From Phallusia mammillata (lineage: Eukaryota > Chordata > Ascidiacea > Phlebobranchia > Ascidiidae), in assembly GCA_003260075.1 (NCBI GenBank), contig QLIY01000107.1, positions 19,072 to 83,071 of the forward strand: DNA of 64,000 nucleotides, read 5' to 3'. Made by a program: the position numbers and the translations under genes. Of this stretch, positions 11,595-23,359 are shown in pieces (the stretch's first letter is position 1; each line of letters begins with the position of its first letter). The notes beneath the pieces were generated by a model that saw only the letters and a list, made by a program, of their open reading frames with translations, made no database searches and was not told the origin of the DNA.

Positions 11595-13744
11595 ATGAAA
11601 CAGCTTTGGCTATTAGTTATTCTAATTATCGTCATCTGCCACGGCCAATTATCCAAGGCGAACGCAAGGATAAGACGAAAGGGTAAGTTTTACGTTTTTT
11701 GTGAAGTAAATAAATAGCGAGACAAAGCTGTGTGTACGGTATTTTTTTAAACAAAGCCGATTCATAGCAAAAAAGCGCATAATAAGGACAGGGAAACAAC
11801 TTTTGGGATACTGTGTTTCTGCATGGTAGGCTACTGTGTTTGTTTCTTTTTCTGTTCTTTTTTGATGAGTAAGCTGCTAAGGAATTTGGCTTACAAAAAT
11901 CTAGTTGCAGGCCCTATGCTTTATTGGTGGTTAAACTCTTATATTAAACAGGTCCGCCCGTAATTATTATCCCGGGAACAGGAGCAAGCATTATCGAAGC
12001 AGAAGTAAAAAGAGAATCCGATGACGGAAGCGGATGTCCACGACACAAAGACTGGTTCCGAGCATGGCTTAACGTTAAGGTAAAATCAATATTCCCTACT
12101 GTATACACTTTTCTAAGCCATATTTGACACATTAACTTAAATGGAATGTAACGGTCAGTCACTTTTATGCCATGGCCAAAGCCAGATTGTGTATCAATTT
12201 GTTTATCATGCAAAAAATTCTCTAGGAAATGTTTCCCACCAGGCTCCCCTGCCTGATCAATGACCTTCGTTTGACCTTCGACCCAGAGACAAACATCAGT
12301 AGTGCTCCAGCCGGCACTCGGACTAGAGTGGTTGGGTTTGGAACGGCAAGCTCTGTAGAATACATGGACCACAGTTGGTTTGCATATTTCCTATTTAACA
12401 TCGGTACCAACGCGGCTGCTTTGATAAAAAGTAGGTTGGCAAGTTATAATGCTTAAACGTTGTTGTTCTTTAAATCCTTTGAGATTGCGGTTAAAAGTGC
12501 TGAACTGTTTTGCCCTCAAACATTTCTCCCTGTTGTAAACCTCAGGAGAGATTTTTTTGCCGCTGTATTTGCTGCTAAGTTGTTTTAGCAGAACCTGTTT
12601 GTGCAAACTAGGCCAGAGATCCTGCCATTAGAGACCGCATTGGCAACGCATACTATACTTGGTGTTTTGATGCCAAACTTCAAATTATACCCCAAGGGAC
12701 GGTTTTACATGTAGTCTCTCATTGCTGAAATAAAAGCTATATTATATACTATATTATTATATGATAATAAATACTGCTGATAAAAAAGGAATGTGAAATT
12801 GACCACTGACGAATAATATTTTGTTTTTGAAATTTTTTGCTAACTGGCTACAAACGCATGGGGATTTGTGCGTTGCACTTATAGCAGGTTTCATGCACAT
12901 CATCCAAAGTACGTTGTTGTTTTTAAATGGGGTTTTATGTTTCATGTTTTTTTGTTTATTTTGACAGGGCTTTTACATCTGGGCTATGAGCGGGACGTAT
13001 CCATCCGTGGTGCTCCGTACGATTTTCGTTTCAGTATGGGATCAGATGTAAACTACTTTCAAAGGTTTCAGATTTGTTTCTATACATTTTTATACCAAAA
13101 CGTTTAAGCATTCCTAGACATGTCACCCACAGTATCACAACTAGCTAAACATATTTTAAAACCGCTTTCAAATTACCTTACTTTGTTTCTTGCTTTGCAA
13201 ACAGATTGAAACTTCTTGTTGAAGAAACGTACCACTTGAACGGGGATTCCCCTGTATCGCTAATCTCTCACAGCATGGGAGGATTATATTCAGTTTGGTT
13301 TCTAAATCAACACAGCAAGGAATGGAAGGTAGGACATTTGTTTAACCGATAAACTCTTAAAAAATCTACAAAACTTTCAAATCACAGCTATACCGTAAAA
13401 TATGCGAAACCCTGGGGCTTTATTTCACCAGAAGAACCTGCATAACCACCGCTTTTGCAAGTGGGTGTAGCCAGCCAGTTTGTTCGGTCCGTTGCGATCC
13501 CAAGGCAGAACATACCCTGTATAAAGAACTCAATCAATACTCAAATAACAGAACACAAGCGTTAAACAGTAACAAATTTGACAAATTGACAGTACAATTA
13601 AATTGACTCAAAAAAATTCCTTTCGAATCCATTGTCATCTTTTTGGCAACACTTTAAATTTTCAAAAAGTTTACCTTCGAAAGTTTAAAATCCATAAAGT
13701 TTACAAAATAAATTTTATTGTCTGCTTTTCAATTTGCAGGACAA
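11595..13744 (+). CDS. PLA2G15/LCAT-like phospholipase, truncated copy A
   Basis: Exons 11595-11682, 11952-12079, 12226-12430, 12968-13064, 13205-13328, and the first five bases of a sixth (13740-13744), which stops at an N (13745). The protein starts with a clear signal peptide (LWLLVILIIVIC) and contains PPVIIIPGTGAS, RGAPYDFR and the nucleophile elbow SHSMGG. It matches copy B exon by exon with identical phases. Exon 3 is nearly identical, exon 2 differs at about 5%, and the 5' flank and signal peptide differ much more. After the N, the sequence restarts at the 5' flank (compare 11238 onward with 13746 onward). Either this is the same gene from the other haplotype, or a real tandem paralogue lacking its last exons. 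The Asp and His of the triad are absent from the visible part. Confidence 0.8.
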
Positions 13745-13745
13745 N
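13745..13745. other. single N marking a contig joint
   Basis: The N follows the first five bases of exon 6 of phospholipase copy A. The next bases (catagaaatcat) repeat those at 11238, so it behaves like the 10-C joints. Confidence 0.7.
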
Positions 13746-14128
13746 CATAGAAATCATAAACCGTTGATTATTTGTACATACATTACATATTATTTTCCTT
13801 TTTTAGTTTTGTTGTGACTTTCTTGTTTTTAATTTTGTAAAAAGATAGAGAAAATCAATCAAATTTGTAACATCCTGCTGGGGGTTCGTTTTTCTCCTTT
13901 TTGTTGGGTTATGGTGACAAATTTTTTTGTTAATTTCATTTAGGAAAAAGTACCTTTTTCTTTTTTGTGCTCCACTGGGAAAACGTAGATATATTTGTTG
14001 CCAGAAGAGAGGACAGACACTTGCGGTCCTGTTTTTTTACTAATTTCAGCAGACAACTACTGCAGTGCCAGAATAGGGAAGCCCATTGCTTGTACCTACA
14101 ACTTGTTGTGCCTAAACCAAAAAAAATC

Positions 14129-15805
14129 ATGAGACAACTTTTTTTGTTGGTTATTCTAATAATCGTCAACTGTCATGGCCAATTATCCATAGCAAACGCA
14201 AGAACAAGAAAGGGTAAGTTTTACTTTTGTTTGGCGTACTATTTAGGAGAAAACTGTTTTTATGTTTTTGTTAAAGTAAACAAACAGTAAGGCAGCTAAA
14301 GCTAGGTGTGGTATTTTTGTAAACAATGCTAAAAAGGCGCGTTATAAGAGAAGGGAAACAACTTTTTATGACCTTGTGTCTCCACATCGTAGTATTTTGC
14401 TTATTTTTTTGTTTATCATGGATAAGAAAAGTACAAAGGCATTTAAAGGCTGAACTATGTTCGCTGTCGTCCTGTCGAGCTACTTGCAAGTTGCAATAGT
14501 GGTTAAACTCTTGTTTTAATCAGGTCCGCCCGTAATTATTATTCCGGGAACGGGAGCAAGCATTATTGAAGCAGAAGTGAAAAGAGCATCCGATGACGGA
14601 AGCGGATGTCCACGACACAAAGACTGGTTCCGAGCATGGCTTAACGTTAAGGTAAAATCAATATACCGTATTTATTTGATTGTAAGCCGCCCTCGTTTAT
14701 AAGCCTCCCTCGATTGTAAGCCGCATGTTGAGGTGTCAAAAAAATAATGCAAGCCGCCCTCGATTGTAAGCCGCACGCTGGAATTTTAGATACTATTGTT
14801 TCTTACATCTTTCTGTTGTTATATGGTATGACTATTTGCCCGTATTTGTAAGTTACGTTGATAACTGTACCCAACAGAACGTATATCGACGTATAATCTG
14901 TACACGCATACATGTTTTGAACCCCAAATAATTTAAAATGTTGGAGTGTAGAAATAATTTCGGTATAAAATTAAAATATAATCCGCCCTCGATTGCAAGC
15001 CGGCTGCCGCCCTCGATTATAAACCGCACAAGCGGCAGCTAAAAAACAATATAAGCCGCGGCTTACAATCGAGTAAATACGGTAAGGCTCCCTAATGTAT
15101 ACACTTTTCTAAGCCATATTTGACACATTAACTTAAATGGAATGTAAAGATTAGTCACTTTTATGCCATGGCCAAAGTCAGATTGTGTATCAATTTTTTT
15201 ATCATGCAAAAAAAATCTCTAGGAAATGTTTCCCACCAGGCTTCCCTGCCTGATCAATGACCTTCGTTTGACCTTCGACCCAGAGACAAACATCAGTAGT
15301 GCTCCAGCCGGCACTCGGACCAGAGTGGTTGGGTTTGGAACGGCAAGCTCTGTAGAATACATGGACCACAGTTGGTTTGCATATTTCCTATTTAACATCG
15401 GTACCAACGCGGCTGCTTTGATAAAAAGTAGGTTGGCAAGTTATAATGCTTAAACGTTGTTGTTCTTTAAATCCTTTGAGATTGCGGTTAAAAGTGCTGA
15501 ACTGTTTTGCCCTCAAAGATTTCTCTCTGTTGTAAACCTCAGGAGAGATTTTTTGGCGTCTGTTTTTGCTGCAAAGTTGTTTTAGCAGAACCTGTTTGTG
15601 CAAACTAGGCCAGAGATCCTGCCATTAGAGACCGCATTGGCAACGCATACTATACTTTGTGTTTTGATGCCAAACTCTAAATTATACCCCTTAGGGACGG
15701 GGTCATATTAGCTTAGCCTACTCAATGTTGAAACAAAAGTTAGATTATATGCTAATAAATACTACTGGTAAATAATAGGGATATAAAATAGACTAATATT
15801 ATTTC

Positions 15806-15890
<85 letters not shown>

Positions 15891-18083
15891 TGTCTTTTTT
15901 ACGCAATTGTTATTTCGATACAAACGCATGGAATTTTCGGCGTTGCACTTATTCCGTGTCATCCAACATAATCCAAACTGCGCGGTTGTTCTTCAATGGA
16001 GTTTCAGGTTTCTCGTTTGTTTTGACAGGGCTTCTACATCTGGGCTATGAGCGGGACGTATCTATCCGTGGTGCTCCGTACGATTTCCGTTTCAGTATGG
16101 GATCAGATGATGATTATTTTCGAAGGTTTTCTTTTTCTCTTTATTTTTTTTATTTTTTGGTACTTACAAGCTTTTCGTTACTTGGTCGCCATATCACATA
16201 CAACTAAGCAAGACACGGTAAAACGCTTTTAAATTACTTTTACTTTGTTTCTTCAATGTGAACAGGTTGAAACTTCTTGTAGAAGAAACGTACCACCTGA
16301 ACGGGGAATCCCCTGTATCGCTAATCTCCCATAGCATGGGAGGATTATATTCAGTTTGGTTTCTAAATCAACAAACCAAGGAATGGAAGGTAGGACATTT
16401 GTTTAACCGATAAACTCTTAAAAAATCTACAAAACTTTCAAATCACAGCTATACCGTAAAATATGCGAAACCCTGGGGCTTTATTTCACCAGAAGAACCT
16501 GCATAACCACCGCTTTTGCAATCGGGTGTAGCCAGCCAGTTTGTTCGGTCGTTTGCGACCCAAGGCAGAACATACCCTGTATAGAGAACTCAATCAATAC
16601 TCAAATAACAGAACACAAGCGTTAAACAGTAACAAATTTGACAAATTGACAGTACAATTAAATTGACTCAAAAAAATTCCTTACGAATCCATTGTCATCT
16701 TTTTGGCAACACTCTTAAATTTTCAAAAAAGTTTACCTTCGAAAGTTTAAAATCCCTAAAGTTTACAAAATAAATTTTATTGTCTGCTTTTCAATTTGCA
16801 GGACAAGTTTATCGACTCTTGCATCACCGTATCTGCTCCCTGGGGAGGATCGGCTGCGTCGCTTCTCTCTGTGACGTCAGGATACAACCTTCACATCTAC
16901 TTTGTCGATCCGCTAGTGGTCAGGAAAGCGCAAGTCACCTACGAATCAAGTACGTTGTATATGTGATAATAACTTACAAACCAATTTTGCAGAACAAAAG
17001 TTAGTGTCATTTTTTACTTGCTTTCTACATATAAAATATCACACCTGTTTTTCTTTTCCCCCCCCCCTACGTTGTATATGTGATAATAACTTACAAACCA
17101 ATTTTGCAGAACAAACGTTAGTGCCATTTTTTACTTGCTTTCTACATATAAAATATCACACCTTTGTGCCTTTCATTGCATACATGCGTATTATTCTTTA
17201 GTTTTTGTTAACAATCAAAAAATGTTGTCAAGCTTTAATATTTTTTTCTCACAAAAGTCAAACATTGCTTAATAAAGCAGAAGCCCATCTAACTTGTTAA
17301 CTTTAGTCATACAATACAATATAGGCTACGTTTCTGGGCAATATTGCTTCTTATTGTTGGAGAAATAGTTTAAATGTTGGTGGAGCATTTAATTGGTTAA
17401 GCTGGTTAATAATTTAAGCTTGGTTAAGAATTAGATGTTAAAAACCAATGCTTTAGTTTTCGACAATATTTTAACTTGCATTTCTTGTTCTAAAGCCTAC
17501 TTGATGTTGCCTAGTCCGCTAATTTGGAGCAAACCGCTGGTTTACACTGATGACAGAAACTACACGATGACTGCCAACCCCCCCCCCTGCTTTAGTTTTC
17601 GACAATATTTTAACTTGCATTTCTTGTTCTAAAGCTTACCTGATGTTGCCTAGTCCGCTAATTTGGAGCAAACCGTTGGTTTACACTGATGACAGAAACT
17701 ACACAATGACTGCCAGCGATGTTTCAGACATGCTTGAGACTTTACGGGGATCGTCGCAGTTATACCGGCATGTCATGGAGATCAACAGCCTTACAAGACC
17801 GAGTGTAATGCCTCCACATCCAGGGGTTCCTACATTCTGCCTACATGGTGCTGGGATATCTACAGAAAACGAATTGCATTTCGAGGGCCGCAACTTCGCT
17901 GATGAACAGCCTAAGGTGGTTTTTACTGATGGCGATGGTACTGTAAGCCGGGAAAGCTTGTCTGCTTGTAATCAGTGGCAGAGTGATACTGTACACGTAC
18001 AAAAAGAAGGCGTTACACACGGCGCTATGTGGTTAAGCGAAAGAGGTGTTGACGAAATTCTCAACGCTTTGTTTCGAAAGTGA
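14129..18083 (+). CDS. PLA2G15/LCAT-like lysosomal/secreted phospholipase, copy B
   Basis: Family role: phospholipase A and transacylase using a Ser-Asp-His triad, in the lysosome or secreted. Exons 14129-14213, 14524-14651, 15223-15427, 16029-16125, 16266-16389, 16802-16949, 17635-18083 give 1236 nt, 411 residues, close to the human PLA2G15 length. The signal peptide is about residues 1-17 (LFLLVILIIVNCHG). The N-terminal PPVIIIPGTGAS carries the oxyanion-hole region and RGAPYDFR follows. The nucleophile is S195 in SHSMGG, the lid/cap segment is SAPWGGSAAS, the likely acid is D363 in DGDGTV, and the likely base is H391 in GVTHGAM. Family similarity to PLA2G15 is stronger than to LCAT by motif spelling. 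Intron 2 carries a 421-bp MITE absent from copy A, and intron 3 carries an 83-C gap. A partial extra copy of exon 7 (17496-17577) belongs to a duplicated joint and should be ignored. A poly(A) signal AATAAA lies at 18280-18285. Confidence 0.92.
14664..15084. mobile_element. 421-bp MITE inserted in phospholipase intron 2
   Basis: Ends are TACCGTATTTA and TAAATACGGTA, with GATTGTAAGCC on the left arm and GGCTTACAATC on the right. The interior has several more GTAAGCCGC units. Copy A has an empty site at the same point (aatcaata followed by ttccct), so the boundaries are well defined. The superfamily is not certain. A TA target duplication is possible. Confidence 0.8.
15808..15890. other. gap filler, 83 C
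   Basis: Run of 83 C in intron 3 of phospholipase copy B, leaving the exons untouched. Confidence 0.8.
16951..17172. repeat. false tandem duplication around a 10-C joint
   Basis: Copy 1 is 16951-17057, the 10 C are 17058-17067, and copy 2 is 17068-17172. It begins two bases after the exon 6 donor of phospholipase copy B. Confidence 0.85.
17449..17716. repeat. false duplication that repeats the start of an exon
   Basis: Copy 1 is 17449-17577, the 10 C are 17578-17587, and copy 2 is 17588-17716. Each copy contains the 3' splice site and the first ~82 bases of phospholipase exon 7. Only copy 2 continues into the full exon. Confidence 0.9.
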
Positions 18084-18180
18084 CATTTTGCTTTGCACAA
18101 GCCCATCAGACTTTCGGTTTTGCCTTTCGTGCAAATTTCAAATTTTGTTTTACATAAACCTGGTTAGACATTTGCTATGC

Positions 18181-18243
<63 letters not shown>

Positions 18244-19154
18244 AGAATACTACATGTTTAGTAAAGAAAGCCAATAGCAAATAAAACCAAAGCCGTCGGA
18301 CTTAAGGAGAAAATACATTTGTCTTGCTTGCGATTTTAATGAAAAAAACATCGCTGGTTCACAAATAAAAATGATATTAAAAACGTATCTTGACATTTAT
18401 CTGTAATGAAATAAGATTTGGATTATTTGAAAGTGTGATATTTGAAAGTATTCTAAAAAAGAGGGGAAATAGGTTGTTAGATTATGGGAATTTCCCGCAG
18501 TTAGGAGGAATTATCGACATGTGTATTGTGTAGAAGTAGAATGTCAAGCATTGGCAGCAAAACATTTAATTTGCATTGAAATGTTTTCGGACCTAATCTA
18601 GTTGCTACGGTGGTGTGAAATATCATGTTAAATTAGTGTTTAATAAAACAAAAAACAGTTCATCAACTATTTATGTACGATTTGCGAAAATTCAACACAA
18701 TTTGAATTTAATATTGTTTGTTTTACCAAACCATTGACAGACCTGGATTCTGGTAAGATGAATCTAAATGATAAAAGTGCAGTAACTTATGTCATATATT
18801 GAAAAAAAACTTAAAAGTTCAATGATGTAAATTATACATTGGAACACTAAGGATTATAACGGCGCAAATAGACAGAATAAGCAACATGCTTTATTGTTCA
18901 AACATTTTGGCAAATGTTCATGCCATCATCTGTGATATTGCTTTTTACATCTATTTGGGCAATTATTTTAATCATTAAAAATAGGATTGATATTTGTAAA
19001 AATGACATAAAAATTTTGACATACATTGGCTTGTTGTAAAATCTTGTGTATTTTCCACAAAGTTTTACACAAATTTAGAAATTGCATTTTCTCTTCTTAG
19101 ATTTAAAATTTTGTGTGAAGTCAAACCATCATTCAATCATTGAATTAGCCCAAA
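18084..19154. other. intergenic region with a 57-C gap filler
   Basis: Phospholipase 3' UTR, then a 57-C run at 18182-18238, a poly(A) signal at 18280, and the presumed promoter of the zinc-finger gene. No coding exon is visible. Confidence 0.5.
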
Positions 19155-21574
19155 ATGGACATTCAACCAAATGTTGTTGCACAAAACAGCAGCATTCTAT
19201 CAATTGTCAAATTGGAAAATATTAATGGCATTGAAATGGAGTTTGACAAAACAGGGCAAAATTCCTCACCACAAGGTAAGTTTTGTTTATGCTTTCTTGT
19301 CCTAAATGCTGCTGGATATTTTCTTTTTAAAAATACAATTGCAAACTCCTATTACAGACTGTGTAGTAAATTACATAATCATAACAAGTCACCAGAGGAT
19401 AAGTCTAAATGATTGTGACAACAGTTGCATATGATAACAAACATATTGGACTACTTCAGGCCAATAAGACTTAACATAATCCACTCATAATACATGCTTT
19501 AGAAGCAGAAATTCAAACACAAATTGTATTTGTAACTGTTTACCAAGCGCCTGTACATTTACCCAGATATATATATTACAGTTGAATATAGGTTATGTTT
19601 TATTGAACTTTTTTGTTTAATGTCAGGCTTTGATATTCATGCTGCCTTACAGTACTTTTGTACTGTTTAACTATTTTGTGCTTTAATACCCCCCCCCCTG
19701 ATGGCCCAAAGGTCCTTCATGCCCAATGGTCCCGCATCTCCCCTATCTATTTATAATTAATTTAAAATTTATATATACACAAAAACAAACATTAAATGAC
19801 TGATAAAAGGTACATGATAAAAGATACATAACTTTTTCTTTCAGTTGAACATTTGGAGACCATTTATGATCGAATAAAGAGATCTAGACGGACGGTGAAA
19901 CCAAAAAATCTGGACTTTTTTGAAGATAACTGGTTTGTTGCGAAGCACAAGACAAAGTTGGATCACAAGAAACAGTCAGAACCACCAACAACGCAGTTTA
20001 AAAACAAGGTAGTGGATTCTGCCAAATTAAAAAGTAAAACTGGAAAGAGTCATGTACCTGCCTCAAACAATAATCAAAATGAGGTATCGTATGCAGAAAA
20101 AGGCAAAAATGATGTTGGTAGTGTGGGGAAATTAACACCTAAGCAAACAAAAAGACATAAAACCAATAAACTGGTTGGCAATAAAGTCAATTTGCAAAAT
20201 TCTGTGACTTGCAAGACTAAAGACACTAATCAGAGAAAAACTTCAAAACCTGTAAAATGTGAACACTGTGAGTTAACATTTACAAACAAAAGTATTTTGG
20301 GTCGTCATTTGAAGACTCATCTTGAAGTGCTTGTGCCTTGTCCTAAGTGCAAACGTAAATTTGCCACCAAAAGTGGTATGAAAATTCACATGAAGTTTGT
20401 TCATCTCAAAGTGCGCCCATATACATGTGAAATTTGCAAGAAATGTTTTCCTAAGCCGTGTGTACTGAAAGTCCACCATCAAAGAGTCCACTCTGGAGAG
20501 AGGCCATACGCATGTACACAGTGTGATAAGCGGTATGTGATAAAAGCAAAGCTTCAACAACATGTAGCAGTTGTGCATGAGAAAAAACGCCCGCACATAT
20601 GTAAGATTTGCGGAAAAACATGGGCTTTTCCTAACCATTTGGTCACCCATATGCGTTCACATACTGGTGAGAAACCATTTCAGTGTCATCTTTGTGAGAA
20701 ATATTTTGTGACAAAACAGGACTGTCGCAAGCATATATCATCTTTACATCGCAAGTTAAAGCCATACAGATGTACCGCTTGCGGTAAGGCATACGCCGCT
20801 TCCAACACTTTATCCACACATATGAAGAACGTGCACTATCCAGTAAGCGTAAAATGTGACATTTGTGGCAAAGTGTTCAACACAAAGTCTGTACTGGACA
20901 GCCATATTGCCATGAAGCATAAAAACCCAAACAAATATCCACCCCCCCCCCATATGAAGAACGTGCACTATCCAGTAAGCGTAAAATGTGACATTTGTGA
21001 CAAAGTGTTCAACACAAAGTCTGTACTGGACAGCCATATTGCCATGAAACATAAAAACCCAAACAAATATCCGTGTACAATATGTGACAAGCGGTTTGCC
21101 CAGGCTTGTCTGCTTGCAATACACATGGGTGTTCACACTGGTGAAAAACCGTACCGATGTAATCTTTGCGAAAAACGGTTCCGTCTTCAAGGCATGCTCG
21201 ACGAACACGTGTCATCAGTTCATCTCCGGCTTAAACCACACCAGTGTACTCCCCCCCCCCGGTTTGCCCAGGCTTGTCTGCTTGCAATACACATGGGTGT
21301 TCACACTGCTGAAAAACCGTACCGATGTAATCTTTGCGAAAAACGGTTTCGACTCCAAGGCATGCTCGACGAACACGTGTCATCAGTTCACCTCCGGCTT
21401 AAACCACACCAGTGTACCGTCTGCGATAAGACGTTTGCAAGAAAATACAAGGTCACCCGTCACATGGCCAGCCATTCATCGGCGAAAGTGAAATGTAAAT
21501 ACTGTGATAAGAAAATGAAATGGCCAAGCATTGCGTTTCACGTAAGTAAAAAACACCCAATGTGCAAAAGTTGA
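19155..21574 (+). CDS. C2H2 zinc-finger protein (assembly contains two false insertions)
   Basis: Probable nuclear DNA-binding protein. Exon 1 is 19155-19275 (40 residues from ATG, then donor gtaagt) and exon 2 is 19845-21574; the junction is phase 1. An N-terminal basic, Lys-rich region precedes a tandem array of C2H2 fingers from about 20256 to the end. Twelve distinct fingers can be read, starting CEHCELTF and ending CKYCDKKMKW, many with TGEKP-type linkers or variants. As written the frame has 616 residues, but 20942-21073 and 21251-21418 are duplicated joints that add 44 and 56 codons in frame, including Pro-Pro-Pro from the C spacer. Removing them gives about 516 residues. The gene is not assignable to a named orthologue. 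Confidence 0.88.
19689..19698. other. 10-C joint without visible overlap
   Basis: Exactly 10 C in the intron of the zinc-finger gene. The following sequence does not repeat the upstream side, so this is a joint with no detectable overlap. Confidence 0.7.
20819..21073. repeat. in-frame false duplication in the zinc-finger exon
   Basis: Copy 1 is 20819-20941, the 10 C are 20942-20951, and copy 2 runs to 21073. The shift is 132 bp, so the frame survives by chance. The copies differ by a Gly/Asp change (CDICGK against CDICDK) and a silent change. Confidence 0.88.
21093..21418. repeat. second in-frame false duplication in the zinc-finger exon
   Basis: Copy 1 is 21093-21250, the 10 C are 21251-21260, and copy 2 is 21261-21418. 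The shift is 168 bp. The C run cuts a finger (CT then Pro residues) and destroys its second cysteine. The copies differ by HTGEKPY against HTAEKPY plus silent sites. Confidence 0.9.
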
Positions 21575-23359
21575 ATGGATGCCTAAACACAGCATCAACT
21601 TCGTATATTTGTTATGCAAGTTTTGAGTTTATCCCAAAACGCGCGTTTTAGTTAGAATATACCCTTCTTTCCTTAGAATGTATTTTTGTCAACGTCTTTG
21701 TAAAACATTTCATATCTGTAGAAAACACGCAATGCGCAAAAGTTGAATGAATTCCAAAACACACCATCAATTTGTTATTTTTGTTCTGGTAGTTTTGAGC
21801 TTATCCAAAACGCAATTTCAACTTTTCAATATATTGTTATTTGATCGCACTGCTTTAATATCATTTTTTTGTTGTCCACTGGTTTGTTTTTTTCTGCAGG
21901 ATAAATGTACTTTTGTCATGTTTACGTTCTTGTAAAATTTATGTTTAACCATTAAACTTAAATTTCAGTTTTTTTAATAAGATCTAATTTATAACATACA
22001 AACTGAGTAAGATGGGACATGTTGTGTTGCTAGCAAATTTATCGGCCCCATTGTACACTTGCTGCTCTAAAAAAAATTTGTTTGTCTTCTGAGCATTTCC
22101 AATCGTTGAGAAAGTATTTAACAAACCGTCTTCCTTTTTCACTTTTATTTTGTACAACTACAGAAAAATTAAATGTTCAGAAACTTCTTCACCAAACACA
22201 AGTGATAGAAAACTGTTGACAAATGCAGCATAGCGAAAACTGTGAAGAAACAATTTAACGTGGAAAATAAAGAACTACTAAAATTGTTCAAAAAAATATT
22301 TAGATAGTTCAAAGGAGACATTATTTTTAGAGCGACTCTTTTTACCAGTCGTTAGGTTTTTTTTACAAACATTAATAAATAATTTTTTAAGCGTAGTAAT
22401 TTTTTTGTAACAAAACGCATTTCTTCTGCACTTTTGACAAACATTGTACAGGTGTATGCATTTAATTCAATACCTAAATTGAAGTAACAAATACACTTGC
22501 AAAATATAACGCGAAGTTTACACAATAAACAGCGCAACCCCCCCCCCCAGTTTTTTTAATAAGATCTAATTTATAACATACAAACTGAGTAAGATTTGGA
22601 CATGTTGTGTTGCTAGCAAATTTATTGGCCCCATTGTACACTTGCTGCTCTAAAAAAAAAATTTTGTCTTCTGAGCATTTCCAATCGTTGAGAAAGTATT
22701 TAACAAACCGTCTTCCTTTTTCACTTTTATTTTGTACAACTACAGAAAAATTAAATGTTCAGAAACTTCTTCACCAAACACAAGTGATAGAAAACTGTTG
22801 ACAAATGCAGCATAGCGAAAACTGTGAAGAAACAATTTAACGTGGAAAATAAAGAACTACTAAAATTGTTCAAAAAAATATTTAGATAGTTCAAGGGAGA
22901 CATTATTTTTAGAGCGACTCTTTTTACCAGTCGCTAGGTTTTTTTACAAACATTAATAAATAATTTTTTAAGCGTAGTAATTTTTTTGTAACAAAACGCA
23001 TTTCTTCTGCACTTTTGACAAACATTATACAGGTGCATGCATTAATTCAATACCTAAATTGAAGTAATAAATACACTTGCAAAATATAACGCGAAGTTTA
23101 CACAATAAACAGCGCATAAATTTTTGCTTTACAGTAGCGGTAACGAAATCCACAATTTAAGTTTACACACAAATGATACCTTATCAATACTCGACGCTAT
23201 TTCTCTTTTTTGAAAACGTTTAACGCATGCTTTTAAATACCAATATTAACAGTCATAAGATGGAAATGCTCCGTTGGTAAGTCAAGCCCACGCGCATAGT
23301 CAAGTGACATGGTGTTTTTTACCCTAGGCAATACGCGCTTTGGTAATGTTAGTGCGCCA
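21575..23359. other. intergenic region between convergent genes
   Basis: Most of it is one 570-bp segment present twice (21967-22537 and 22548-23116). No gene is recognised. Confidence 0.6.
21967..23116. repeat. 570-bp false tandem duplication around a 10-C joint
   Basis: Copy 1 is 21967-22537, the C run is 22538-22548 (one C native), and copy 2 runs to 23116. The copies differ at roughly 2% of sites, plus small indels in homopolymers. Confidence 0.9.

Noticed and set aside
11944..12372. 142-codon minus-strand frame
   Set aside because: It overlaps phospholipase exons 2 and 3 and the intron between. The plus-strand frame has the family motifs and splice sites.
20273..21491. Open frames in other phases of the zinc-finger exon
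   Set aside because: They are shadows of the finger-coding frame, which carries the C2H2 spacing throughout.
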